Assembly (NCBI GenBank): GCA_013398055.1
Contig: VZRS01007522.1
Location: 65,230 to 129,229, forward strand
Direction of reading: 5' to 3'
Length of the DNA: 64,000 bases
DNA from: Ifrita kowaldi
Lineage: Eukaryota > Chordata > Aves > Passeriformes > Cinclosomatidae
The notes under the pieces were generated by a model. That model saw only the letters and a list, made by a program, of their open reading frames with translations, did not search any database and was not told the origin of the DNA. Shown piece after piece: positions 13,931 to 27,200 of this stretch. Both the position numbers and the translations under genes were made by a program. Every line of letters begins with the position of its first letter. Within the stretch, counting starts at the first letter, position 1.

Positions 13931-14993
13931 GTAAGTGCAGCCTTGGCAGATTTCTGCTGCATTTCTCTTCTGGTTTCTAAACACTTCAAGCCAAATTCCT
14001 GGTGGTGGAGCCTTCTTGGCCAGGAGGCTGGGACAAGGAACAGATCCCTTTGAACATCGTTTTCCCAAAAGCAACCTGACTATAGACAGTAAATTACAGC
14101 AACCACCTGTGGCCACTGTTTTCTCTGTCTCTTTGGAATAATACCTTTCTCTCTTGTACAGTTCTATTCATGTGGGAATTTTCTCTGCCACGATTGTGAA
14201 AATCTGTTGGGAAGACAGGGGAGTGGTGGAAGTCCCTGCAATGTGCATCCTTCTCTGTCCCTCCCCCTGAGGGAGAGAGATGCCAGGGCCCTGCTGCAGC
14301 GGTTCCTAAGAGGCACGGATGTCTGTGAGCTCTCCCAGTTCCAGCAGTAAAACCTGAACCTGTCCCAGAAAGGGTTAAAGAGCTGGGTGCTCAGCTGATG
14401 CTCAGAGAGGAATTTACATCCTGACACAGGTGTGTCCTCACCGAATTCCCCTGCTCTGTGAGGTCACTCTGGGATCACCACTTCCCAAAGCCCCGCTGCC
14501 CCCCGGGCTTGACTCAGGGGGAGCGCCCGTGTCCCCACGGGCACCCCCACCTTCCTGCACCATCCCATTCTCCCTTTGGCACCGGGATTGGGTGTGCAGC
14601 TACTGCTTCACCCAGGGAAGATCAAGGGTCCCAGCCCAGCAGTGCCACTGTTGACACTTTGAAGGGTGACTCCATTTAGGCTGCTCCCAGACAGAGAGGA
14701 TTCAAACTAAAGGCTGGAGTGCTTCACAAATAACCTCAGCTCTCTACACAGTGGGGGGAAAGAAATTACCATATCTCTTCAAGTAAGAAAATCTGGTGTC
14801 CCTAGTGAGTGACAGATTGTGGCTATTTTTATAACAGACACATATAATGGCCTCACAGTCGTTTTTAAAAGCAAATTCAGAGGTGAAGGGGGAAAAAACC
14901 TGGTCTCCATTCGCAGGGTTTGTCCATCATTTGTTGTATTTTTGTTTGAAATAAGTAAGTTGTCCCCTTTCCCCCCGCCCTTTTTTTTTTTTT

Positions 14994-15019
14994 NNNNNNN
15001 NNNNNNNNNNNNNNNNNNN
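14994..15019. other. Assembly gap (26 N) inside a T-rich tract
   Basis: Twenty-six N bases are bracketed by T runs (14981-14993 and from 15020). The gap probably reflects failure to read through a homopolymer, so its true size is unknown. Confidence 0.95.
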
Positions 15020-17751
15020 TTTTGTTTGTTTACAATGGTAAAGTTAAGCCAGAAAATAAGTTGACTTTCTAATGACACATTAGAGAGTCTTGTTGCTGGA
15101 GCATCTCTCATATTCTCCCAGAGGTACATTTCACAACATTCAGTCCACCAATCAAGCGTTCTGCAAATGCCAAGAATCACTGGAGTTTCCCAACTTTGTG
15201 CGCAGCTCTCTGACACAGAAGTTGCTTGTTTTGCTAGCTGAGGTTCACAGCGATGTGGCATTTATAAGCAGCCCATAAAGGGCTGATGGATAAGCATGAT
15301 ATGCCTATCAGCAACATTATCAGGGATGCTGATGGGAGAACACCACTCGAGGGTGGTTTATCAGCTGTCATGAGCAACCCTTTGACCTCTGGGGCTCTGC
15401 AAGAATTGGCTCATCAGTTATTAACCCTAGAAAAAGTTATTTATATAAGCAACTTTAAGATGAAGTCTGACCTTACTTCCTTTGCGTAACTCAAGCAGAC
15501 AACTCCAGAGGAGGAAATTATGTCCCTCCTGAAGTCAGGGGGAGCCTTTTTAATGGTTTTAATGAGGCAGCCATCAGGCTCAGAGCAAACACACCTGTAG
15601 CACTTCTTGGGTGTGTTTTCCTTGTAAAGCCACTCTATTGCCTCTTTTGGAGGGAACAGGTGGATCTGGTTTTCCAGCCATCAGCAGCAGCCAGGCTTGA
15701 CCAGAGGAGTGTGAACAAGGACAAGCTGAAGCACACGGAATTCCCAAGCCCAGTGCCAGATTTGCTAAATAGACTCCATCATGGCACAGGCAAGTGTTTC
15801 ATGTTTAAAAAGCAGCATGAGAAAGGAAAGTACATAAGACGAGAAAGTTCTGGGGACCCCTGGCCCTCCTTCACCAAAGATGAGACAAGGCAAGGATTTT
15901 CTGAAAAATACCTGAAAGTAGCCAATGCATTAAATGTGAACACGTGAAAGTGTTTATGGGAATTTTTATATGAAGAATCTTGGTGATTATTCAAAAGAGC
16001 AAAATTTCAAACTTTTAAGGAAGTCCTATTTCTTTATTTCCCTAGGTCTAGTGAGAAGCATGTTCTCTACATTGGTCTGGGTGGTAAGGGCTCAATTCAC
16101 AGCTCTACCATTTCACTTCCTTTTGCATCTGTTTCCCCAAGCATAAGAGAGCTCATCAGAATTTAGCTCGTTAGAATTTTGGCAATCTATTTTACCATTG
16201 CTCTCATCAACGCAGCAAGCCTCTCATTCCATTTTCAGGAGACACTTCAGCACCAAAGAGACTCATTACCTCTACTGCAAGGAAGGCTTGGTCTCTTCAA
16301 TGCCTAGTTCATTTTTGACTCACAGGGCAAAATTTTATGTGAAAGTCTTAACTGGGTGAAAGAGGCTGAGGACTAAGGGCTAGGATGTGGCAGGATGCTT
16401 TGATGGCTGCAGCAGGTCTGTGTGGTATGAGAGATAGCTTTGTGGGAAGATTCTGTGTTTAAATACCTTTTGGGACCCCTGCCCACAGCACTGAGCCAGG
16501 CTGAGCCCTGAGCTGCTGTGCCAAGCTGGAGCACATGCTCAGGGCTGTACATGACCCTGACCTGACCAAGGGCAAGAAACACAGCAGCTAAAAAGCAACT
16601 CCTCTCACCTTCCATGTCCCTGGGAAATCAGTTCTGCTGCTGGGAAGAGTATTACATTTTGCAGTGTGGGTGTAGAGCCAGTTCCCATCTCTGCAGCCCC
16701 TCAGGTGCTGCTGCTGTAAAGCAGGGTTAGCACTGTGGGGAGCTAATCCTGCCTACTGATGAGCACGTTAAACTTCTAATGGGGACAGTTCCTCCAAGGA
16801 GAGCCATGGAACCCTGCAGGGATTCAGTCTTCTTACCTGAAGGTAGGCAGATGAGAGCAATTCATAAATTTGGGGGTGAGTGGGGGTTGTTTTGCTTTGG
16901 TTTGGTTTAAGGCAAGCTCACATCACCAGTTCTGCTCTGTGCAAGGCCCCCAGACTACACTGACCGAGTCTGAGCCATCCTGGGTTCTCTGGCCCTATCA
17001 GGAAGGTAACACAGCTTTTGTTCTGCTGAGCAGGAGGTAGCCACCCCAGCAATCAGGAAGGGCCTCCCATTCAGTCATGTTCAGCCAAGAGTGTGTACAG
17101 ACTGCAATAATAAATTGTGACTGTTTTCCTTAGCACTGGATTATCCACGTTTGCTGTGCTTGCTGTAGCTCTCTCCCTGTTCAGGATTCCCCGACTGGCA
17201 TTCCCAGCAATCCTTTCTGTCCTGATCCTCTTGGCCTGACTTTGACATCACCACATGATTGGAAACTCTCTCTAAGTAGGAGGCGAAGGATCAATGTCTC
17301 CAGGGAATGAGTTCCTCTTCAAAGCTGAATACAGATCTTACTGCTGCTTCTCAATGAATGGTTTGACATCAGTCCTGCTCTCTTTCAAACATGTGCATTA
17401 ATTCAGGAGTGCAGGAGCTGTGGCAGCCTCAGCCACAGAGACCTGACTCATCCCAGCTGCTCTCTGTGCATGTAGGTCACATGGAATGACATCCATCAGG
17501 ATGCACAGCACAGTATATTCACTCCAAGGGCCAGTGGCTCCTGCTTTGCATGCAATGCTTGGGGAGGAGGCAAAGTAAATGAGTTCACAATAAGCTTTAA
17601 TTGAACAGGAACCTAGAACTCCCTCTACTTTTCCAAACACCAGTGAGAGTGAGTCATATTTCCTCCAGGCAAGTTACTATTTTCCACACTAAGCACATAT
17701 AAGGTGTCCCTGGAGCTTGTTATCCCAGAATCTCACTTTCTATTCACAGGT

Positions 17752-17805
17752 CTGTGCTCAGACCCCAGAGGGGCAAGGTCAGACCTTAAAGGGGTCTGAG
17801 CACAG
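17752..17805. repeat. Nested inverted repeat (15-bp outer, 6-bp inner arms)
   Basis: CTGTGCTCAGACCCC at 17752-17766 is perfectly repeated inverted at 17791-17805. Inside the 24-nt loop, AAGGTC (17775-17780) and GACCTT (17782-17787) form a second inverted pair around one base. The DNA or a transcript could fold into a two-tier hairpin. No function is known. Confidence 0.85.
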
Positions 17806-18356
17806 CTAAGAAAAGATATGGTTTTAACTCAGCTGTGGGGCATTTCTCACTACTCTCTGAACCACTGTTGGGATTTAAACAGCTGAAAACAACAAACAAA
17901 ACAAAACGAAAAACCCTGCTCTTGGTAGGCTACCCTTAGGTGGCACAATTCACACTGAGGGATCCTTGTCCATCGCTGGGACAAAACCAGGCTGAAATGC
18001 AGGTTCTTAGAGAACCTGGAGTCATTTGTGCACTGTTCATTCTCGAGTTCCTGAGCCAAATTCAGCCCCAGGACAGCCAGTGGAGATGTGTTTAACTGGC
18101 AACAGGCTGGGCTTTGCCATGTGGCTTCAGTGGACTTCACTTTAACCCAGTGCAGATTCTCCTGATCAGAATTTGGCCCAGAGACGTTAAATGATGGATC
18201 CAGAACCACACCTCTGAGGCACTAACAGAGGCAGGAATTAAGGACAGACTTTTCCTGGTGCAACCCCAGAGCTGCCTCCAGCCCCCCGGGGCTGGTGACC
18301 TTCGTGTACCGAGCCCCAGAGCCTGATCACCCTGAACAAAATGGAAAACTCAGGAT

Positions 18357-18445
18357 GACAGAATATCCTGAATCGGAAGGGACCCATAGGGACTATCGAG
18401 GCCAGCTCAGGGTCTGGCCCTGTGCAAAAATGACAATGCTTTCCC
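18357..18445 (-). mobile_element. CR1 LINE fragment, 3' end
   Basis: The + strand reads as the reverse complement of a CR1 3' end: an ACAGAATATCCTGA-like tail, then GGAAGGGACCCATAGGGA and a CAGGGTCTGGCCCTG-type segment. It is diverged and 5'-truncated, so an old insertion with no coding capacity. Confidence 0.75.
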
Positions 18446-20854
18446 CCTGCCTGCTCCTGCAAACACAGACTCCACGTGGAGTCGCACCCCAGGGAGTAAC
18501 TCAGCCATAACGATCCCAATGCACCAACCCTCCATACATTTTGATTTGCAGCTATTATCTCTCATCCCTTCAAAGGATTTGTTTCTCTGCTCCCCCTGCC
18601 CACAGCAAACTTTCTGGTGGTGAACCCTCTTGTCACTTGTCAAGTGTCGGTTGGGGTACCTGCCATCTCCGTCTGGGTTTGTCTCTGCATTCATTGGCCG
18701 GAATAAAAGCATCTTTAATACCAGGAATGTGACAGGTGTCAAAAAGAAATAAAAATCAGAGATTTACTTCCAGGTTTGGTCAAAAAAACACACAATAAAA
18801 TCAAATCAATGCTGAATGAAAACTACTTTGCCCTGCAAAAGCAGTTCCAAAATAATCAACAGCAACTATGTCTCTGGCAACAGCTGACATCAGATCTGGA
18901 ATAACGTGGGTTGTTTGGGACAAATTTGAGAAAATGCTTAGGCCCTGTGAGAGAAACAAGTCTCCAAGCAATAAGGCCTCATGCCTCAGGCTCTCTGGAT
19001 ATGCTGAACGAGGCGTACATCCTCACACCCTTCCAGTTTATCAATACCAAAATGATGTGCTTGGATTTTACAAAGGTGTGATCAATCCAACAGCCCCTGG
19101 AGAGGATAATGTGAGCAAAGCTCATGAAATACTAGTATCACTAAACATTTCAAGCCCTCATCCTCCTGTCTATGTGGTGAGAAAGAGAAAGTGAACCCCA
19201 AAACAACTGTCAGGGGTTTATGCCTTCTTTCAAAACATGGTGCATTTACAACTGCCAAAGGTTGCACCCCTGAACTGGGGGAACTGAGCCGTGAGTCAGC
19301 CAAGCAGCTTCCATCTCCCTGGGCAACACTTCCTCAACACAGGTGTCAGGCAACTTTCCCTCACCCTCCTGCACTGTCAGGAAAACCAAGTCGGAAAGAA
19401 GGTGAAAATTAAGATTACTTTCCTCTAACACTGACAATCACAGGGAGGAAAACAGTAAAAAAAACCACAACAACAAAACAAAAAAAGCACCCAAAACAAA
19501 ACATAAAAACCCAACTTGCTGGGAAAAAACCCAGCAAACTTTGAAATACACTGTGTGAAGTACCTGGCAATGAAGCTGGTGTACAGCCAAGCTGCCATTA
19601 CTATTGCCATTCTCTAACAGGACAAAGGTATACTGTAGGTGTATTTAGAAAGTCACACTCCCAGCCCAAACTTCATAAAATTATTGATTTGTTTGTAAAA
19701 ATCACTTTCACTGAACCTCAGTACAATCCTTTCTCCAGGAGTTTTCCCAACTTCCAATGCACTGAGCTCAGATGAATTTCTGAAAGCAATGGGTTTTATT
19801 AGTTTAGAGACTTCAGATCTATTTGGCATTTTTCTAAACATTTGTTCAACCTCTCCTCAGTTTCACGTGAAATTCTGCACCCACACCCCACACCATCCTC
19901 TGGCCAAAAACCCCAGGAGGTTGCACCCACATTTTGAGGAACTCCCCCTTACCCCCTTCTTCATGTTCTGAACCAGGTTCCTTCATCTGATGCTCCCCTC
20001 CAAGTTCTCCTATTAGAAGATGAACAGACAATTCCTGTTGACACTCTCCATGTCATTCAGTCTAAAAAGTCTTCCCACACCTTACCTATTTCTAGCCTAG
20101 TCTATTCTTTGTATAGAAGTTATTCTATGTTTCTGACCTGATTCCCAGCATGCCCACTCCACTGTATGTAATGTAACTTCGAAGTGTAAAATATAGGAAA
20201 CTGAACTACACCACGGTAATTCATGTGAAAAAACCACATTGATTATATCTTCCTTGGCTGTATTTTTCAATATTCAACTGTAATTTTTCTCCATTGAAGA
20301 CACCAAGTAAAAAAAAAAATATATAAATATATTTGGAGTTCTCCACTGAAAAATGAGGGAAAACAAAGGAAAATACCCAGCATTTGTTGCTTCATTTTAC
20401 CAATGCATTTCAAATCAGAAAGCCCAAAATAATAGAAAACCATACTCCAAATAAATTTCTTGCTTAGTTCACAGGCAGTAAGTTTGTCAGGACTAAAACA
20501 ATCTCTTCCTTAAGCTTGCAGTGTAATATAATTTACGGAGCTGTTGTAATTCTGCGGAAAAAACGTTTGGGAGAGAGGACAGATTAAAACTTGGGGAGGG
20601 TTGTTACTCTTCCAACTTGCTTAATAAAGTGTATGTGACAGAGAACATAAAGACATGGTGTCAGTGCCATGCCCCACAAAATAAAAAAAGTGCCCAATTT
20701 TAAATGAGGGGGGAAGCAGGGGAACGGACCAGGCTGTCGGAGTTTCAGTATCCACATGGGAATTAAAAAAAAAAAAAACCAAAAAAAAGAAAAAGAAAAA
20801 AAGAAAAAGAAAAAAGGGCACAAATTCCCGGAGGAAGCTAGTTAAATATTCTCT

Positions 20855-21263
20855 CCACCTCGCTCCTCTTATTCATTCGCTCCGTTCCTTTCAATTGGCG
20901 GGGTCCCATGGCGACCATCGTGGGAGAAAAGCATCCTCTCCAGCCGCCGCGCTCGCCATGGCAACCGGNGCCCGGGACGTGCCGGGGGGCGGCCGCATGA
21001 TCCGCATCCCACATGACACGGGAAGGCGCTGGGCAGCGGCCACCCCTGCCAAACGTCATTTTTTCCTCCGGTGAAGAAGAGGGGTAGAACAGCCCGTCCT
21101 TCCCCTCAAGCGGCTTTGCAAGCAGCCGGGCAGAGGCAGCTGCAGACCTGGAGGCACCCCGTGGTTCCCAGTATGACCGGCACCTTCCCAGTCGTGGCTT
21201 CGCTTGGGATAGCCAGCAGAGCAAGGAGGAGACCAGCGGCTCTGGGGTTATGCTTTGGAGCAG
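20855..21263 (+). promoter_or_regulatory. CpG island and candidate non-coding first exon of GPR19
   Basis: A GC-rich, CpG-dense patch with an inverted CCAAT box (20894-20898), two X-box-like elements (20902-20916, 20952-20966) and one N (20969). It runs into a strong donor, GGAGCAG then GTATGT, with the last exonic base at 21263. The next good + strand acceptor with a coding exon is that of GPR19 at 29886, so this is my best candidate for the GPR19 promoter and leader exon. If so, the leader has upstream ATGs. This is inference; the 13.7-kb island is an alternative. Confidence 0.4.
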
Positions 21264-24200
21264 GTATGTGGATGGATAGGGGCTGTGCTGAGCACTGCTG
21301 TGGCTAAAGGGGTAATTCTCCCTGTGGAGAAACGACATGATCTTTTCCAGTAATTTGTCTTACGTGTATTTACTTAAGTGCATGTAAATCACTAGGGTTT
21401 TAGCCAGGAGGACTCATTCCTCAGGAGAAAATGTTCTGTGGGGCTTGAATTTTAAGATTATCTGCTGAAAGCAGGGGGTGTGTAGAATTACTGCAGAATA
21501 ATTCCCTATATTTTCTGCACAAATCTACATTCTCTCTACCTATATTCATTATCTTTTAATTATGCTACCTATTTGTTTGAAACAATCTCCTGACATCACC
21601 AGTTCAGTGAAAACAGAAAATTACTTTATGGCAATGGAGCAGACCGATCTGCTCATCTGGTTTTTTCTGTCTCTAAATACATTCAAACAGCTTCTTCCTT
21701 CCTCGTGTCATCGCTCTAGAACAGCTGCTTTTGTATTTTCCAGTCATTAATTTGAAATCATCCTTTCTTAAAGCGCTGTCTCCCTTTTTCCGTGTGGGTG
21801 CCTGAGTGCAGCTACTCAGGGAAACCCCACAGGCAGAGCAATCCTTGCTTATCCGTAGCCAGCACAGGCAAGAGGGCTGTTCTGGTTCAGCTAATTCAGG
21901 CACAGACTCTCTAAGAATGCATAGCAATATTTCCCATTTATCCAGCTGGCTTCCAGCATGTCAAACAGTATGTTGGCTCCACGGAGTAACGGGGAAGTAA
22001 AGCTGCCTTCTGCTTTCAAAAGGCCATTTGTGTGTACGAGGCAGGATTCATAGCCAGTTCTTCCTGGCAAAGGTTTGCAGATGTGGTTCTTGAAGGTTTG
22101 TTGTTAAAGTCACTCTTAACCACTGAAACAAGTGGCTTGGTTTGCAGAAAACCTGGTTGCCAACCCCGAGGCATCCTTAAAAGCTTATTTGGGTGTCTAA
22201 ATATGGTTTTTTTGCAGCTTGCTTTATGAGTAAGCTTGATTTCTGATTTATTTTAAGCATCCTGGTCTCAGATGAGTCAGTAAGGGGAGCAATCTCTACA
22301 CCTTAGACACATGTGGGGAGTTCTGCTCCTTGTCTCAAAGTAAGAGCCTGCAGACTCTCACTCCCCCGCAGCTCTCCTGCAAGGCCTCTGTTTGCAGAGC
22401 TGTGCAGTGCAGTTCCCACATCTGGGTCACACCATATGATCTCCATCTGCACTTTCCTTTGCAGCCCCACCAGGCATCCTCTCTCAGGTGTTCAACAGAG
22501 AGCTATTTCAGTCAGACAACGCAGAACAACACCACCCTCAGGTGGAGTCGGCTCACCCTCCCCACCACACAGTTCTTCCAGCACCAAAACGTGACACAGC
22601 GCTTGTGTGTTTGGGATTTCTTCATTCCAGCAGCTTCCATCTTTCCCTAGACTTTCCCTCTGGCAGGCAGAAACACAGTTCTTGCAACTGGCACCCTGTC
22701 TATGAAGGCATCTCCAGTTCAGGGGCTATCAGCAGGCTGACACCTTGCCTCAGTGGCTTCCCCATGGCTGCTTTCATCCTCCCCGAGCCTTGCTCAGCAG
22801 AGAGACTCCCTTCCCACAATCATCTCCACATCAGGCATTTCCAACTCAGCTTTGGGCTGTGCACGGCCCTCAGCCCTCCCAGCTTCTCCAGGAAGGCTGG
22901 TATAGCTATATATAGACGGAAATGCTTTCACTAATGGCCATATCCTGTGGCAGAGGCCCATGGGAGTGTCATTCTACTGCTCGTGCAGGTCTGCTCCTCT
23001 CAGTCCTGCCGGGTAAGTCCTCCTGGGAGCATCTCAGGCATCTCTGGTTATCATCCACCACTGCCACCCCACTCCCTGTCACCTGCGCCACGTGAGCACT
23101 GGTTCCACGTTACCAAGAAGGGTCAAGAGCCAGGTGACAGGAACTCTCGCAGCCCAGCAGAAGTGTTCTCACCAGGGCAAAGATCCGATTTCCATATTAA
23201 CTTCTTGTGTGATGAGAAAGCAGTCTTCACAAGATTTCCTACCAAGAATTCCTTTCTACATAACCTTTCCACGCAAAACCAACAACAAAATAAACCTCCC
23301 CAGGTTTTCCTAGGGGGAGAACTTGTGCTCACTGCTGGTGAGAGGGTGAGCTAAGCTGCCAAAGTCCTCGCTGTAGCTGCTGGTGCATTTTCCCTGTGGG
23401 GGAGAGGATACTCAGTGGGGAGAGGGTGAGAATTTCCAAGAGATGGGCAGAGAAATCAGCCAGGCGTGAGATTCACCACCGCTCATGTGTCAACACCCAC
23501 CATGGCAAAGCAGCCCTGGTAAGCACCATGTTCCTCACATCAAGCAGAAGAACGTGCTGTGCTGTGGGCAGGGCCTGGTATTGCCAAAAATTAATGCAGG
23601 TGTGTGGGAGAGAACATCTATATTTTTACCTCTGAATCAGGAAAGGGTACAGCCTAGCCATGCCCAAGGACAGACTCAATCCCCATCAGGGAAGACAAAA
23701 AGCCTCCAAAGTTATATTTCAAGCTTCTCTACACTCTTCTTGGACAATTCCAGTAGGTGGAAGCTGTTGTGACAGCAGGGTTGGAAATTAGGTCAGTCCT
23801 TCTGCTTGCTCCCACTTTCTCATGCCCCCACAGTCACACTGGGCACAGATCTGGGTTCTGCCATCATTTTTAGAACAGGGCTAATCTGGAGTTTTGCATA
23901 CTAATCCCAGCAGTAGGAGGATAAAATAAAGCCCTGAAACACAAACCTGTGGGGCTGTCCTTTGGGGGCAAGAGCTACATCTCTAACAAGAGACTTGCAA
24001 CCATTGTGCACCTGTTGGGAAACAGTGTGGTGCCCTCTGAGGAGCTGAGGGTGTCTATCTGGGTAACACTGAGCACAGATCTGGCTCATATTTCACCACT
24101 GCCTGGACCCGGACCAGAGCACGACATTGGGTGTAAGTGGAATCTGCTGTCACAGTGAGGGCTCCTTCTCAGTGCCAAGAGAGAATAAACATCTTAAGGT

Positions 24201-27200
24201 TTAGGTGCATGAATAATTACTGGGTGTTAGCAACTTACCCCAGGTTAATAGAACTACAGTGACTTCCTGCTGGTCAATCTTAACCCACAGTAAATACATG
24301 AGAAAAGTTCATTGCCTCCAGATGCAGGGAAAAGCCATTGCTCCCAGCACATTTAAAACCACAATGAACTTCAGGAGATGGCAACATCTGCTAGGGAGAC
24401 TCAGCCAAAATGCAGTGACTTGTGACTCGTGTACAGGTTTGAATCCTGCTTGCTCATCAAAATCACACCTCGTGGATTTGCCCTGACCCCAGTGCTCCTG
24501 GTCAGAGTAGTTACTCCAGGTATGAGCTGACAGACCCAGAAGCAATGGATGGACCCTGCTCTTGTTCCACTGCATGTCTCACTCCTTTCTAAGCTTAGTT
24601 AGAAGGATGAAGCTGAAAAAGGATTCTTCCTCAAGCAGCCAGTACAAGAAACAAAAATTGATCCAAATCCCATCAGTTGTTGCAGTATTGTATCCTTGTC
24701 CTATGTTTTAATACCTTGTTAAAACAGTCAGAAAAGAGCTTGGAAGAGTCAAAGAAGGTCAATGGCAAAGAGGCTGCCTGGGTATCCCAAATTTCCTCCA
24801 GCCCACAGCAGAAAAAGCTTGTTTAGATTCATGTTCATGCAGTAGCAGAGTATAACATATATTCTTTGGATGTGCTGAAAATTAGAACATTTCCTTCTTT
24901 AATTTGATTCCATCCATATTTCCCGCTCCCATGACCTCGGTGCTCAGTGCAGGCTAGGCCCTCAGATCCTGATGTGAGATGCAAAAGCACAGATCAGCTC
25001 ACACAACTGGTTCAGCTCAGAAGCTTTGACCATCAGTGGAGCCATGTCCACACCAGCACTGAGAGCTCCATCCATGAACCAATCCATGCCTACAGTCTTG
25101 TCATCCTTGGTTATCCACGCTGCAGGACAGGGATCTCTACCAGCTGGCTGAAGCTAGAGAGCAGGCAGCAGCGTGTGAGATGTGGGTACAGATCTCAAAG
25201 CTTCAGTGCACTCCAAACATGTTGTTCTCCTGATAAAACAGGGGGCAGATGTTTCCCATCCCCACACACTGGGATGCAGAGACTGAGGAGGAACACACTT
25301 CACCTCGGGATGCTTTCAGGCTTTGCTCCGAAGAGCTGCCCAGAGAATAGAAATGCCTTGGTAAGAGGAGCAGGGCAAAGAGCTGAGCATTTTTGTGAGC
25401 ACTAGAGCAGAGAAAAGAACTGCCAGGGAAACCCTGTGCTTCCAAAAGCACGTGCATCCGCATTCCTCCCCTGGAAGCAGCAGGGCTAAATGGCCTCAAT
25501 ATGCACAACAGTCATCTCTGCACAGCAAGACTGAGGCTGAAGGACTGTGCTCTTCCACAAAGGGATTTCTACATTGGCACCATGCACGCACAGGGCAGTT
25601 CATCTGAATTTAGGCAGGGTGGATGTCACCTTCTAGCATCTCACAGCCAGACAAAAGGCCCCCTCCCCCATTCAGATTCAATTTACTCACACTCCTAATG
25701 TTGATTAAACTCAGTTGGATGAAGCATTTCTCTTCCAGTCTGGCAACTCTTCCTGAGATACTCTCCAGAGAGGGAAGTTTATGGAGTAAATGACCAGCTT
25801 AATGCTTTTGAAATAATTTGCTGGACCAATGCTTGCCTGATGTTTTGCAGCTATGATGCAGAGAGGTAAAATATGTTGAATAAAGAACTCCTCTGCTAGT
25901 GCTTAGGTCAAGTCATGTACAATGATCTGCTTCTTCAGCTGTGAATTTAATCCTAAAAAACACTAGCTGGGAAACAAAATGCTTTTTCTCTTGATTAAAC
26001 ATTTTTTACAAACACATTTACTGCAACCCTTTGTGAATCTTATTAGGTTTTGCTCTTCCAAATTGCAATGGGTGCTGCATTTTTAGACAGGACAGTAAAC
26101 ACTCAAACACACAGTGACTATGCCATATGGACTTTGTGCAACAGCCAAGTATATGTGGCAGTGATTTCACAATTTTTTTATGGCTCAAATAGTTAATCTC
26201 TAAGTAACAGATCTGTTTTGGAGAGCTATCAGCTCAAAATGGAGTGATTTGGTTTCCAAACTGCAAATTAAGGTCAATAAAATGGAGCTGTGGCACCAGG
26301 AAATCCCTCTTCAATGGTTATGAGTCATCTCATATGCTCTTTCTTTTCTGAAGCTAATGCATAAAAAAGTAGGTTTTTAAACAGAAATACAGAAAGGCCT
26401 CATACCAGTTTAAAAAGGATTCCCACTCTAAAATGCTTGAAAGACAAAGTGAGATTTTTGGCACTGCTGCATCCATGCAGACCTATAATTACTGGAAAGC
26501 AGCCATTCAGGGCAGTATTATATTGGTTTAAAGGGAAAATCAATAAAAGCATTTTTGTTAACTAAAAATGTAATTAGGCCTCACCTACTTGCTATATGTA
26601 ATTTTTACTTGTTGTGCTTCTAAATTTTTGCTTACTGACCTTCAGGGCAGAGGGAGTTGACAGAGCTCATCACTGGTTTTTATGGATCTGATATTTGCAA
26701 GTTGAATGGTTCCCTAACACTTAAACCATATTTCAGCAAACAATGCAGCAAACATGCACGTGGGAATTGGAGATAAATATTGTAGCAAGTCACGGAATCT
26801 CCGGTTTTGCATCCCAGAGCCATACAGAGTTGTGCCTATGCTGAGCTTTTTATGGTCACGTTTCCTTTTGGAGCATTACTCATAATGCAAGAAGTTCAAG
26901 TCTCCACTATAAAAAAAAGACTCATAAAAAGCAGACTTGCCCACTGAAGAAAAATATATGCTGGGCCACAGATACTCAGGTTCTTAGTGCTAAATCAGGG
27001 TATGATCCAGATCTCAGTGCCACATAAGGAAAATAGGCTTGAATAGAGATCATTTAAGATAAAAGAAATCAGTTTCTGGTCCATTTGAAGACACAATTAT
27101 CTATGACTAGGAACGCAGGAATCTCAGAGCACAGTGGTTGATCAGATGGCATTTTACTTTTTAGAAAAACAAACCAAGAAATTGCTGTACAACCAGTGAA

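Larger units (their letters stand above)
13931..20854. other. Non-coding stretch between two CpG islands
   Basis: No coding sequence recognised. It holds the N gap at 14994-15019, a nested inverted repeat at 17752-17805, a CR1 3' end at 18357-18445 and an A/AG-rich run at 20766-20818. It may be a GPR19 5' intron if transcription starts at the 13.7-kb island. Confidence 0.5.

Noticed and set aside
20838..21338. 166-codon minus-strand open frame across the 20.9-kb CpG island
   Set aside because: It crosses an N, has no recognisable domain and is explained by island composition.
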